In this document: one piece after another, positions 8,690 to 17,959 of the stretch
Layout: the number at the start of each line of letters is the position of its first letter
Position numbering within the stretch: the stretch's first letter is position 1
Source of the DNA: an uncultured Chlorobiota bacterium
Lineage (GTDB): Bacteria; Bacteroidota; Ignavibacteria; UBA10030; UBA6906
Length of the DNA stretch: 64,000 nucleotides
Direction: 5' to 3'
NCBI GenBank assembly: GCA_900696645.1
Contig: CAADGV010000024.1
Coordinates: 62,001 to 126,000 of the forward strand
Notes under the pieces: model-generated
Seen by the model: only the letters and a program-made list of their open reading frames with translations
Databases searched by the model: none
What the model was told of the DNA's origin: nothing
Position numbers and translations under genes: made by a program

Positions 8690-10143
8690 TGATTATTGTG
8701 TCGATAACGGGACCCGGAATGAAGGATGCGCTTGGACAGATTGCCGCCTCATCTCAATATGCGGACATGTTCGAATTGCGTCTTGATATGATTCAGGAGC
8801 CGCCTCTCGGCATGCTGATGGCGGCAACCGGCAAGCCGATTATTGCCACATGTCGACCTGATTGGGAGGGCGGTGAATTTCGTGAAACGGAATCAGAACG
8901 GGCCGAAATTCTTCATGCAGCAGCGGAACTCGGCGCAGCGTACGTTGATATTGAACTGAATGCAGATGCAGGAATTATACGCAGACTTCACGGCGACGGG
9001 CGTCGTCTCATTCTCTCCTATCATCACAACGGGAAAGGCAAGCTTGATATAGCAAGAATGTACAGGCGCATGAAATCGCCTCACGCACATGTATTGAAGC
9101 TTGCATACACTGCGGAAGATTGTGCTGATATAAAGTACGCATTCGAGTTTCTCCAACTTGCCAAACAGGACAAGCAAAGAGCTATAGCTATTGCCATGGG
9201 AGAATTCGGCGAGCCGACGAGAATTCTCTACAAGAAATTCGGAGGATGGGCAACGTACGCATCGGCGGGTATTGGCCTAAGTGCCGCTGCCGGACAAATT
9301 CCCGCTGCCGAATTGAGAGAACTGTATCGATCTGAAAGAATCTCCGGCAAGACAAAGGTCTTCGGAGTGGTCGGTAATCCGTTGAAGCAAAGTAAAGGTA
9401 TTTACCTGCACAATCCGCTTTATCAGAAAGCTAAGAAGGATGCCGTGTATTGCAGATTTCAAGTGAGGGATCTGAATTCGTACATGAAGCGTGTGGCGCC
9501 GGTGTTGAACGGTTTCAGTGTTACAATTCCTCACAAGCAATCGATCATCAAGTATCTGGATCGAATTGATCCGACAGCTAAAGCCATCGGTGCCGTGAAT
9601 ACAGTTATGCGCAAAGCGGGCAGGTTGTATGGAACAAACACGGACGCTCCGGGCGCTCTTGATGCCATAGAAAACGTACTGAAGGTCAAAGGAAAGAGCA
9701 TGCTGATTGCCGGGGCCGGCGGAGCGGCTCGTGCAATTGCATATGAAGCAAAACAACGCGGAGCAAAGATTTTCTTGACTAACAGAACCGAATCAACAGG
9801 ACGGAAACTTGCTACGGAATTCAACGTGGATTTTGTTTCAAAGACCGAGCTTCTTCGTGCCGCACGAAAGGGTGTACGATATGATATTATTGTCAACGCC
9901 ACATCAGTAGGTATGACGCCGCATGTGAATGCATCACCTCTTCCCAAATCTATTCTCAAAAAGGCAATCGTGTTCGATGCAGTGTACAATCCTCCTATGA
10001 CGAAATTGTTACGGGATGCAAAGAATGCAGGCGCTATGATTGTTCAAGGGACAGAGATGTATTTCAATCAGGCGGCGCTGCAGTTTGAATTGTACGCGGG
10101 CGTGAAGCCCGGAATCTCAACAATGAGGAAAATCCTTTCATAA
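8689..10143 (+). CDS. aroDE: Bifunctional 3-dehydroquinate dehydratase / shikimate dehydrogenase
   Basis: One chain holds two consecutive shikimate-pathway enzymes. Residues about 1-210 are a type I dehydroquinase: 'FELRLDMIQEP', the catalytic His of 'LILSYHHNG', and the Schiff-base Lys probably in 'HVLKLAYTAED'. Residues about 220-484 are an AroE dehydrogenase: 'FGVVGNPLKQSKG', 'SVTIPHKQ' with its catalytic Lys, 'GAVNTVMR', 'TNTDAPG', a nucleotide-binding 'IAGAGGAARAI', and 'NATSVGMTP'. This D-E order is known from plants and chlamydiae; most bacteria have separate genes. It overlaps aroB by one base. Confidence 0.95.
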   Translation: MIIVSITGPGMKDALGQIAASSQYADMFELRLDMIQEPPLGMLMAATGKPIIATCRPDWEGGEFRETESERAEILHAAAELGAAYVDIELNADAGIIRRLHGDGRRLILSYHHNGKGKLDIARMYRRMKSPHAHVLKLAYTAEDCADIKYAFEFLQLAKQDKQRAIAIAMGEFGEPTRILYKKFGGWATYASAGIGLSAAAGQIPAAELRELYRSERISGKTKVFGVVGNPLKQSKGIYLHNPLYQKAKKDAVYCRFQVRDLNSYMKRVAPVLNGFSVTIPHKQSIIKYLDRIDPTAKAIGAVNTVMRKAGRLYGTNTDAPGALDAIENVLKVKGKSMLIAGAGGAARAIAYEAKQRGAKIFLTNRTESTGRKLATEFNVDFVSKTELLRAARKGVRYDIIVNATSVGMTPHVNASPLPKSILKKAIVFDAVYNPPMTKLLRDAKNAGAMIVQGTEMYFNQAALQFELYAGVKPGISTMRKILS

Positions 10144-10151
10144 GGCGGGAA

Positions 10152-10454
10152 ATGCTGAAACACATTGTCATGTGGAAGTTCAAGGAAACGGCGGAAAGGA
10201 CAAGCAAAGAGGAGAATCTGCGGAAGGCAAAAGAGCTTCTTGACTTGCTGCCGTCGCAGATTCCTGCCATCGGCGGCTTTGAAGTCGGGATTGATATACT
10301 GCATTCCGACTCGTCTTACGATTTGGTATTGAATTCGTCTTTCAAAAACAGAGACGATCTTGTCGCATATCAGACGCATCCGTCGCATGTGAAAGTGGTC
10401 GAGTTTCTTCGCAAAGTGCAAATTGGGAAAGCCGTCGTTGATTACGTCGTGTAG
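10152..10454 (+). CDS. Dabb (stress-responsive A/B barrel) domain protein
   Basis: This 100-residue single-domain protein has the Dabb signature: 'MLKHIVMWKFKETAE' at the N-terminus, a middle strand 'YDLVLNSSFKNRDDL', and 'YQTHPSHVKVVEFLRKV' near the end. Members are small dimeric ferredoxin-like barrels whose function is mostly unknown; a few are cyclases or stress proteins. It lies 8 bases after aroDE (GGCGGG ribosome site) and ends directly against the aroA start, so it is expressed with the shikimate genes. A role in the pathway is only suggested by position. Confidence 0.88.
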   Translation: MLKHIVMWKFKETAERTSKEENLRKAKELLDLLPSQIPAIGGFEVGIDILHSDSSYDLVLNSSFKNRDDLVAYQTHPSHVKVVEFLRKVQIGKAVVDYVV

Positions 10455-11717
10455 ATGATTCGAGAAATCCATCCATTGAGGAGGCCGGTCAATGCCGGTA
10501 TTCACGTGCCCGGCTCGAAAAGCCTGACAAACAGGGCACTCATCTGCGCAGCTTTGGCGAAAGGCGAATCTACGCTCAACAATGCATCGGACAGCGACGA
10601 TACATCGCTGATGCGAAACGGGCTGAATCAGCTTGGCGTACTCGTTCGAAAGAAGGATGATACACTCATTGTCGAAGGCACGGGCGGGAAAGTGTACGCG
10701 CCCAAATTCCCCATTCCCGTCGGTAACGCGGGAACGACACTACGGTTTCTGCTCTCGTTAGCCGCGCTTGCCCCAGGTAAGACAGTTCTCGACGGGAGTG
10801 AGCGGATGGCTGCGCGTCCAATTGATGATTTGACGAGTTCCCTTGCGGCACTCGGCACGGAGGTCGGGTTCTCGCCTCATCAAGCACGCTACGTCGTAAA
10901 TGGCGGCTCGTTCGTCGGTGGCAAAACTAAACTTGATGCCTCAAGAAGTTCTCAGTTTCTGTCGTCGCTGTTGATGGTGGCACCGTATGCAACCGAGGAC
11001 GTACAAATCGAAGTGGCGGGAGAGATTTCTTCTGCTCCGTATGTTCAGCTCACGTTGCAGGTTATGCGTGAGTTCGGGGTGAATGTGGAGCATTTAGCAG
11101 GCGACTGCTTTGTGGTCAGGGCAGGCCAGAGATATATCCCGACATCATTTGCAGTAGAGGCGGATGCATCGAGCGCGACGTACTTCCTTGCGGCAGCGGC
11201 ACTGTGTAGCGGAGACATCCTTGTAGAGGGTGTCAGACGTGATACGTTGCAAGCGGATGCAAACTTTGTCAACATATTGCATCAGATGGGATGTAGGATC
11301 GAGCATGAGGAAAGGGGCGTTAGACTCAATAGCAACGGACGGCTTCAGGGTGTTGATGTTAGCATGAATTCCATGCCCGATGCCGTGCCAACGCTTGTTG
11401 TAACAGCATTGTTCGCCGAAGGGACGACGCGTATCAGAAACATTTCCCATCTTCGTCATAAGGAATCTGACAGGCTTCATGCAATGGAGACTGAACTGAA
11501 AAAACTCGGCGCTGAAATCAGTGTGTATGATGATCGGGTAGATATCAATCCCTCGATATTGTCGGGTGGTGTTCTGGATACGTACGATGATCATCGTTTG
11601 GCGATGGCCTTCGCGCTAATCGGTTTGAAGGTAGATGGCGTAAAGATAGATAATCCGGCTTGCGTGAGGAAATCTTTTCCGCAATTCTGGACGGAATTCG
11701 ACAAGCTATACTGTTAA
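10455..11717 (+). CDS. aroA: 5-enolpyruvylshikimate-3-phosphate synthase
   Basis: AroA transfers enolpyruvate from PEP to shikimate-3-phosphate, the sixth shikimate step. The 420-residue protein shows 'PGSKSLTNRALICAALA', the PEP-site 'GNAGTTLRFLLSLAAL', 'DGSERMAARPI', 'SSQFLSSLLM', 'RHKESDRLHAMETEL' and 'YDDHRLAMAFAL'. It has Gly-Asn-Ala-Gly-Thr-Thr at the PEP site. Its ATG follows the stop of the Dabb gene with no gap. It ends 6 bases before aroC. No shikimate kinase (aroK) is in this cluster. Confidence 0.96.
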   Translation: MIREIHPLRRPVNAGIHVPGSKSLTNRALICAALAKGESTLNNASDSDDTSLMRNGLNQLGVLVRKKDDTLIVEGTGGKVYAPKFPIPVGNAGTTLRFLLSLAALAPGKTVLDGSERMAARPIDDLTSSLAALGTEVGFSPHQARYVVNGGSFVGGKTKLDASRSSQFLSSLLMVAPYATEDVQIEVAGEISSAPYVQLTLQVMREFGVNVEHLAGDCFVVRAGQRYIPTSFAVEADASSATYFLAAAALCSGDILVEGVRRDTLQADANFVNILHQMGCRIEHEERGVRLNSNGRLQGVDVSMNSMPDAVPTLVVTALFAEGTTRIRNISHLRHKESDRLHAMETELKKLGAEISVYDDRVDINPSILSGGVLDTYDDHRLAMAFALIGLKVDGVKIDNPACVRKSFPQFWTEFDKLYC

Positions 11718-11723
11718 AAAGAC

Positions 11724-13079
11724 ATGGCTGGAAACACATACGGAACACAATTCAGAATCACAACGTTTGGCGAAAGCCACGGCCGTGCAATCGGCGTTGT
11801 TATGGATGGCGTACGGCCCGGACTGCCGATTGATACGGATTTCATTCAGAAGGAACTCGATCGTCGCCGCCCCGGACAAAGCAAGGTCACAACTGCGCGC
11901 AATGAGTCTGATGCAGTTGAAATTCTCAGCGGGGTATTTGAAGGAAAAACTACCGGCACGCCGATCTGCATGATCATCTGGAACAAAGACCAGCAGTCAA
12001 AGCCGTATGAAAAGATCAAGGAGTTGTTTCGTCCCGGTCATGCCGGATACACGTATCTCGCCAAGTACGGAGTAAGCGATTATCGGGGCGGCGGACGTTC
12101 ATCAGGCAGGGAAACAGCATCGCGGGTTGCCGCGGGAGCTGTTGCCAAATCTCTCCTCGCGAAGCGGGGCATTCATATTCTTGCGTACACAAAAGAAGTC
12201 GCGGGCATCGGAGGTCGAAGGATCAATCCCGACTTCATCGAGAAGAATCCACTTCGCGCCGCCGATCCTGAAGCAGCAAGAAAAATGGAGCGCAAAATCT
12301 TACAAGCGAAAACAGACGGCGACTCGGTCGGCGGAATTGTTGAAATAATTGTGAAGAATGTTCCCGTCGGGCTCGGCGAGCCGGTGTTCGACAAGCTCGA
12401 AGCAGATCTCGCGAAAGCGCTTATGTCGATCGGGGCGATCAAGGGATTTGAAGTAGGGAATGGCTTTGAGGCTGCGCGCCTAAACGGGAGTGAGAACAAC
12501 GACTCGATGTATTTCGATAAGAAATCCCGTCGTGTACGCACAAGAACAAACAATGCCGGCGGTATTTCCGGTGGCATTTCCAACGGCGAAGACATTGTTC
12601 TGCGAATCGCCGTTAAACCTCCATCATCCATCCTCAAGAAACAGCGAACAGTCACGGTGAAAGGAAGGGCAGCGACAATTTCCGTTGAAGGCCGCCACGA
12701 TCCGTGCATCTGTCCCCGCGTAGTGCCCGTTGCCGAATCAATGGTAGCCCTCACGCTACTCGACCATCTTACCCGCCAACAAATCTTGAGAAGCAAAACG
12801 ACCTTGCAGGCGTTGAGGGATGATATCGATCTGCTTGACCATAACATCCTTTTGTTGATTGCCGAGCGGCAGAGATTTGTCGAGCAGGTTGGAATTCTGA
12901 AAAAGAAAAAAGGCAGGAACATTCACGATGCAGGGCGTGAGAAACAGATTCTTGCAAAACAGCTTGCTGCAGGCACCGCACTCGGGCTGGACCAAGAATT
13001 CGTGAGAGAAATTTGTTCGGCTATCTTCAATCTTGCAAAATCGACACAGCGAAAGCTCAACGCCGGCTTGTTGAAGTAA
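11724..13079 (+). CDS. aroC: Chorismate synthase fused to chorismate mutase
   Basis: Residues about 1-355 are chorismate synthase (FMN-dependent): 'TFGESHGRAIGVVMDGV', 'RPGHAGYTYLAKYGVSDYR', 'GGGRSSGRETASRVAAG' and 'NNAGGISGGISNGEDI'. Residues about 359-451 are an AroQ-type chorismate mutase: 'ALRDDIDLLDHNILLLIAER' gives the first two active-site Arg, followed by Lys in 'VGILKKKKG' and Arg in 'HDAGREKQI'. The joint 'LTRQQILRSKTTLQ' is in frame with no stop or start between, so this is one polypeptide. It would pass chorismate towards prephenate (Phe/Tyr). It is the last gene of the aro unit. Confidence 0.93.
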   Translation: MAGNTYGTQFRITTFGESHGRAIGVVMDGVRPGLPIDTDFIQKELDRRRPGQSKVTTARNESDAVEILSGVFEGKTTGTPICMIIWNKDQQSKPYEKIKELFRPGHAGYTYLAKYGVSDYRGGGRSSGRETASRVAAGAVAKSLLAKRGIHILAYTKEVAGIGGRRINPDFIEKNPLRAADPEAARKMERKILQAKTDGDSVGGIVEIIVKNVPVGLGEPVFDKLEADLAKALMSIGAIKGFEVGNGFEAARLNGSENNDSMYFDKKSRRVRTRTNNAGGISGGISNGEDIVLRIAVKPPSSILKKQRTVTVKGRAATISVEGRHDPCICPRVVPVAESMVALTLLDHLTRQQILRSKTTLQALRDDIDLLDHNILLLIAERQRFVEQVGILKKKKGRNIHDAGREKQILAKQLAAGTALGLDQEFVREICSAIFNLAKSTQRKLNAGLLK

Positions 13080-13287
13080 GGGAGAGCAGGAAAGTATTAC
13101 GGCACACTATTCGCCACCTGTAAGTCGGCGGCGTTTGTTTTTTCGGGATTTCGCTACGGAATTTCACACGATTACGCAAATGTGTCGGTTGCAACGTGTA
13201 ATACCCGGAAGAAAGTCTCGAATTTCCACCCGCTGCAAGATGTAATTTCTACAAATTTCCATACAGAGAGTTGGCACGCGAGTATCT

Positions 13288-13992
13288 ATGGCGATGATCG
13301 AGATTCAACACATCACGAAGAAGTTCGGGTCCTTCACGGCAGTCAATAATCTGAGCTTGAGCATCGAATCCGGACAACTGTTCGGATTTCTCGGTCCCAA
13401 CGGGGCGGGAAAAACCACTACCATCAAGATGCTCACAGGCTTGTACGAGCCGACGTCGGGTCATTGTTTCATCAACGGTCATGATGTTCACTGGACTCCG
13501 CTCGAGGCGAAGCGAAGTTTCGGATATGTGCCGGATCAGCCGTTCCTGTATGACAAGCTCTCGGGGAGGGAGTTCCTGCACTTCGTCGGTGGGTTGTTCG
13601 GGATGCCGTACGAATCGGTGAAAGCGAAGGTTGATGAAGTGAAAGACTACTTTGAGATCGGCTCGTTCATGGACAAGCGGGCTGAAGAATACTCGCAGGG
13701 AATGAAACAACGCATTGTGCTTTCGGCGGCGCTGATGCACAATCCGCCTGTTCTGATTATCGACGAACCGATTGTAGGGCTGGATCCGCGCAGCGCCCGA
13801 CTGGTAAAGGATGTGTTGAAGCAGAAAACAAAAGAGGGATTGACGGTTTTCATGTCAACCCATCTGCTTGAGGTGGTGGAAGAATTGTGTGACCGCATTG
13901 CGATAATCAAGAATGGCAGGATTATCTACGAGGACGTACCTGCGCAGCGAAACGGCGACCTCGAAGAAATGTTCCTTGAGTTGACGAAATAA
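13288..13992 (+). CDS. ABC exporter ATP-binding protein
   Basis: This 234-residue ATPase of an ABC-2-type exporter has Walker A 'GPNGAGKTTT' near residue 37, Q-loop, signature 'YSQGMKQRI', Walker B 'VLIIDEPIVGLD' and H-loop 'MSTHLLE'. It lies 2 bases before the permease gene, so the two form one transporter. The 208 bases before it hold a weak GC hairpin followed by TTTGTTTTTT (about 13111-13138) that may end the aro operon. I see no clear promoter there. Substrate unknown. Confidence 0.9.
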   Translation: MAMIEIQHITKKFGSFTAVNNLSLSIESGQLFGFLGPNGAGKTTTIKMLTGLYEPTSGHCFINGHDVHWTPLEAKRSFGYVPDQPFLYDKLSGREFLHFVGGLFGMPYESVKAKVDEVKDYFEIGSFMDKRAEEYSQGMKQRIVLSAALMHNPPVLIIDEPIVGLDPRSARLVKDVLKQKTKEGLTVFMSTHLLEVVEELCDRIAIIKNGRIIYEDVPAQRNGDLEEMFLELTK

Positions 13993-13994
13993 CT

Positions 13995-15683
13995 ATGCGG
14001 GAACTTCTTGTTGTTCTGAATACCCGGGCGCAGAGTTTCCTGAAGCATGCATTTGAGTTCCGGTGGCAGAGTCTTGTGCAAAACCTGTCGTCACTTCTCA
14101 TCTTCGGCGGATTCACTATCGCCGTGTTCTTCATATCACGGAGCGTAACCGACTACGCAATGTCGCAAGCACATATCGGTCTGTTTCTCTTTCACCGGTT
14201 TCTTTCGATGCTGCTGTATGTTTTCTTCGTGACCGTTAATGTCGGAAACATGATTGTCTCGTTCGGCACACTGTACCGCTCGCAAGAAGTCGGATTCCTG
14301 ATGTCATTGCCAATCTCTCATGCCAAAATCTTTCTCATCAAATTCGTTGATAATTTCTTCTACAGCTCAAGCACGCTGACACTGATCGGGCTTGCCGTGC
14401 TGTTGGGCTACGGCTCGTATTTCGACATGCCGTGGTATTTCTACTTTGTTGTAATTTTTCTTGTGATGCTCCCCTTCATGTTGATATCGGGAATTCTGGC
14501 TGTCACAGCATTGATGCTTTTGATACGAATCGGAGCCCGCATCGGGTTTCGACTGCTGCTCATGCTTCTTGTTGGTGCGTATGGGGCTTCCGTGTATGCG
14601 TATTTTCGTATCACCAACCCGATGGCGTTGGTGGAAGATGTGATGAAGCTATGGCCTAACGTCAACGACTATCTCGGTTATCTCGATCCGCAGTTTGTGA
14701 AGTTTCTGCCGAATCACTGGGTTGCGGAGTTTCTGTATTGGTCGATCAACGGTGATCCTGCACGTGCCGTACCGTACCTTGCGCTTCTTGTGTTAACGAT
14801 GCTGGGTTTGATTGCCGTCGCAGGACTAATGGCAAGAAAGTTCTACTACGAAAGCTGGCTTGCAGTTTCGAATTTGCAGGCGGCAAAAAACAATTCCGCT
14901 TCAAAGCCGCCAGGCCTGTTCAGACTTGACGGCAAGAACCTGTTTTCTCCAAAGCTTGACGCTTTGATGCGGAGGGACTTCTGGCTGTTCTTTCGGGAGC
15001 CGAGTCAATGGCTGCATCTTGTGCTGATGTTTGTTCTGCTTCTGATGTTCGTCGTGTCCGTTGCGACGATGAATATCCGGTTTGACAGTCCCGGGATGGA
15101 GACGAACGCATTTCTCATTGTCTTTCTGTTCAACGGATTTCTGGTAGCTTCGATCTGTCTCAGGTTCATTTTTCCTTTAGTGAGTTTGGAGGGAGATGCT
15201 TTCTGGGTAATCCGATCGGCTCCGATCGTGATGAACAGACTCTATTGGTACAAAGTTCTTGGATCGATGGGCGTTGTGCTGGCACTTGCGGAAACACTGA
15301 CGATTAGTTCAGTTTTCTTGTTCTCGCAAAGCGTCTATCTTACCACTATCGCTGCAATCATGATGTTTTTTGTTGTCTTGACGCTCGTAGGGACCAACGT
15401 TGCTGCGGGTGGGTACTTCGCTGTGTTCAAAGAGAAGAATCCCATGCGCATCGCGTCGTCACAGGGTGCATCGCTTACGTTTCTTGGCAGTATGGTGTAC
15501 CTTACGTTCGTGTCGACATTGCTCGTGATTCCCTTCAACCGGTATTTTCAGCAATCGGAGTTTGCCGGCATGGCAACCCCGCATTGGATGCACTGGTCCT
15601 TCATCCTGATCGGACTGATTTCGATGGCGATTTTTTTTCTTTCGTCGTTCATCGGGGTGAAGGCATTGCGGCGCAGCGGATAA
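13995..15683 (+). CDS. ABC-2-type exporter permease
   Basis: The 562-residue integral membrane protein has roughly twelve hydrophobic segments in two halves, separated by a soluble stretch near 290-325 ('NLQAAKNNSASKPPG'). This layout fits the 'putative ABC exporter' permease family rather than the short six-helix ABC-2 permeases. It starts 2 bases after its ATPase partner and so is translationally coupled to it. Nothing nearby indicates the cargo. After it lie about 250 bases without a convincing gene. Confidence 0.8.
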   Translation: MRELLVVLNTRAQSFLKHAFEFRWQSLVQNLSSLLIFGGFTIAVFFISRSVTDYAMSQAHIGLFLFHRFLSMLLYVFFVTVNVGNMIVSFGTLYRSQEVGFLMSLPISHAKIFLIKFVDNFFYSSSTLTLIGLAVLLGYGSYFDMPWYFYFVVIFLVMLPFMLISGILAVTALMLLIRIGARIGFRLLLMLLVGAYGASVYAYFRITNPMALVEDVMKLWPNVNDYLGYLDPQFVKFLPNHWVAEFLYWSINGDPARAVPYLALLVLTMLGLIAVAGLMARKFYYESWLAVSNLQAAKNNSASKPPGLFRLDGKNLFSPKLDALMRRDFWLFFREPSQWLHLVLMFVLLLMFVVSVATMNIRFDSPGMETNAFLIVFLFNGFLVASICLRFIFPLVSLEGDAFWVIRSAPIVMNRLYWYKVLGSMGVVLALAETLTISSVFLFSQSVYLTTIAAIMMFFVVLTLVGTNVAAGGYFAVFKEKNPMRIASSQGASLTFLGSMVYLTFVSTLLVIPFNRYFQQSEFAGMATPHWMHWSFILIGLISMAIFFLSSFIGVKALRRSG

Positions 15684-15937
15684 ATCATCGGCCTTTGCGT
15701 CCGTTTCCGTTTGAATTCAAATCCTTTTTTGTGTTACTTCATTCGGTGAGCAGGTTTCATCATCACATCTTGCATCATCGGTCGGCGACGAGTCAACGAA
15801 ACTGTGCGTTCGCCGATTCATCCGGGCCAACTCGAACAATATTGCAAGGCTGCGTTGCGGGCCGCCAAGCGCCTGAGGCCGACATCCCGTCAATAATCGC
15901 AAGAATCACACCGGGTCATCCGAAAAACGTTAATCGC

Positions 15938-17953
15938 ATGATTTTTGTTCTACACCACTTGAACTTCCTTCGACGCAGAATTCCGGGAATAGTTCTTCTG
16001 CTCATTGTGCTGTTTACCTCCGCCGAAAGTCAGCAAACGGTTGAGCGCTCGCAAGAGGTAGAGCAACTGTTCAAGAATGCGCTTTCGCTCTACACGAGCG
16101 GGAATTTTGCTGAAGCATCTACTGCATTTAATCGGCTCGCCGAGCGTTCGCCTCTGCATCATCGTACCACCGCAGCAATTGTGATGAAGGCAAAAGCTGA
16201 CCTGTATGGCGGGCGATACAGTGACGCTGAAACTGCGCTGCAGAAACTCTTCACACAATTTCCGTCGAGTTCCTATAAGGGTGATGCCGAATACACCTTG
16301 GGACTTGTGCAACTGAAAAAGCAATCATATTCCGATGCGCTACGGGAGTTCGTCAAGTGTTGGCGAACAATTGCCAACCGCCCGAATCACCTTCAGTTGT
16401 ACAGATTATTGATGGCAACGATTGATTCAACAATTGATGAATATGTTTCTCTGCAAGACTTGGAGCAAGTTATTGCCGAAACACCCGGCGGCAGCGAGCG
16501 AGAGTTTCTGTTGTTGGGATTGGCGAGAAGACAGTTTGATGAACGCAGATACGCGGAAGCAACCGCAACACTGATTCAGATAGAAAAATCCGGCCAAGCT
16601 CTTGTGTTCCCTGCGCGCCTGAAGGAACTTCAGCAAGTCCTTGCGGCGCCCAGGGAAGTCCGAATCGGCGTTCTTCTCCCGCTTATGAAAAGAAGCACTC
16701 AACCAACCCGGGAGAAGGAAGTGGGAACCGGATTGCTGGACGGCATTTCATTTGCAATGCAAGAATACTCACGGGGACATCATGCACGAAAGGTGACGCT
16801 GGATGTTCGCGACACGGAAGGTGACCCTGCGACCGCCGCGGCAATGTTCAAAGAACTGGCCTCCGACGGCTCTCTGCTTAGCGTGATCGGGCCGGCATTT
16901 TCTTCGGAAGCCATTGCAGTGAGAAGATTAGCCAACGAATTCCGGATTCCCACCATTACTCCAACAGCAAATGCCAACGGCATTGCCGAGTCCGGTTTTT
17001 TCGTTTTTCAAGCAAATCCGGATTTTGATACGCGGGCCAAAGCAATGGCATCGTATGCAGTGAAAACGCTGCAGTTCAAACGACTTGCGGTATTGGCGCC
17101 GAAGGAACAAACAAGCAAGAATCTGGCGGAAGCATTTGCCCGCGACGCGCAACAGTTGGGTGCCACTGTTATTACAACGGAATGGTACGACAGAGGCGCT
17201 GCCGACCTGACGCAGCAATTGATCAGTGTTCGGAGGAAGGCGAACACGTTTGCGCAGGAACCGTATCTGAATTTTGAGAAACTCACACAGAAGGATATTG
17301 GCAAGCTGAGCAAACTCGGTGTCTCCGCAAAAGTAATGGATAGCTTGATAGTACGCCGCAGCGTTGCCAATGCTATTTCTCTGCTCGGGTCCGAAGCCCG
17401 GTCGGTCTTGACCGAGAACGAAATTCAATATGTCCTGAGCGATCCCAGAATTGACAGCTTGCAGCGGATCGTTACGACGGTGGAGGGCTTATACTGTCCG
17501 ATCAGTTCACCGGTGGAAATCGGCGTGATCTCTTCCCAGCTTGCATATTTCGGAATTGAAACGACACTGCTGGGTTCCGGCGAGTGGAACAGCATTGCCG
17601 AACTCAATGCAAACAAACGGTACGTGAGAAGTGTGCTGTTCGAGTCCGATTCATATATCGATACAAAAGATATGCGTGTTCGGGACTTCACGTACAAATT
17701 CTCAAATATGTTTGGCAGAATGCCGGGTAGGAATGACTTCTACGGCTATGATGTGACTCGACTTGTGCTCTCGGCGCTCGACCAAGGTTTGTCAACGCGG
17801 GAAGAGTTGCGCGATGCACTTGCGCAAGTCAGATCATTCCCCACTCTTCACGCAAAAATATCGCTTGCCCAGCGGCGAGTGAATTCCTGGCTGCATGTTC
17901 TGCAGTATGCAAATGAAACAATTCAACGGGTTGCCGAACTCGAAGTCGAATGA
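15938..17953 (+). CDS. TPR plus periplasmic-binding-fold protein, LpoA-like architecture
   Basis: The 671-residue exported protein has a signal peptide ('FLRRRIPGIVLLLIVLFTSAES'). A helical TPR region (about 30-235; 'NALSLYTSGNFAEASTAFNR', 'GRYSDAETALQKLF') leads into a type I periplasmic-binding fold (about 240-665) beginning 'VRIGVLLPLMKR'. The order TPR then binding fold matches LpoA, the activator of penicillin-binding protein 1A, and also amino-acid-binding receptors. No transporter genes lie beside it; radC follows after 6 bases. I chose the ATG at 15938 because it gives the signal peptide; the open frame extends to 15584 inside the previous gene. Confidence 0.75.
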   Translation: MIFVLHHLNFLRRRIPGIVLLLIVLFTSAESQQTVERSQEVEQLFKNALSLYTSGNFAEASTAFNRLAERSPLHHRTTAAIVMKAKADLYGGRYSDAETALQKLFTQFPSSSYKGDAEYTLGLVQLKKQSYSDALREFVKCWRTIANRPNHLQLYRLLMATIDSTIDEYVSLQDLEQVIAETPGGSEREFLLLGLARRQFDERRYAEATATLIQIEKSGQALVFPARLKELQQVLAAPREVRIGVLLPLMKRSTQPTREKEVGTGLLDGISFAMQEYSRGHHARKVTLDVRDTEGDPATAAAMFKELASDGSLLSVIGPAFSSEAIAVRRLANEFRIPTITPTANANGIAESGFFVFQANPDFDTRAKAMASYAVKTLQFKRLAVLAPKEQTSKNLAEAFARDAQQLGATVITTEWYDRGAADLTQQLISVRRKANTFAQEPYLNFEKLTQKDIGKLSKLGVSAKVMDSLIVRRSVANAISLLGSEARSVLTENEIQYVLSDPRIDSLQRIVTTVEGLYCPISSPVEIGVISSQLAYFGIETTLLGSGEWNSIAELNANKRYVRSVLFESDSYIDTKDMRVRDFTYKFSNMFGRMPGRNDFYGYDVTRLVLSALDQGLSTREELRDALAQVRSFPTLHAKISLAQRRVNSWLHVLQYANETIQRVAELEVE

Positions 17954-17959
17954 CAGTAT

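Noticed and set aside
13105-13140. Possible terminator after the aro operon
   Set aside because: The GC stem is only about 4 to 5 bp with a long loop, although T-rich sequence follows. I mention it in the neighbouring gene but do not list it as a feature.
15584-15937. N-terminal extension of the LpoA-like protein
   Set aside because: It begins inside the ABC permease gene and reads as non-conserved sequence; the signal peptide fits the start at 15938.
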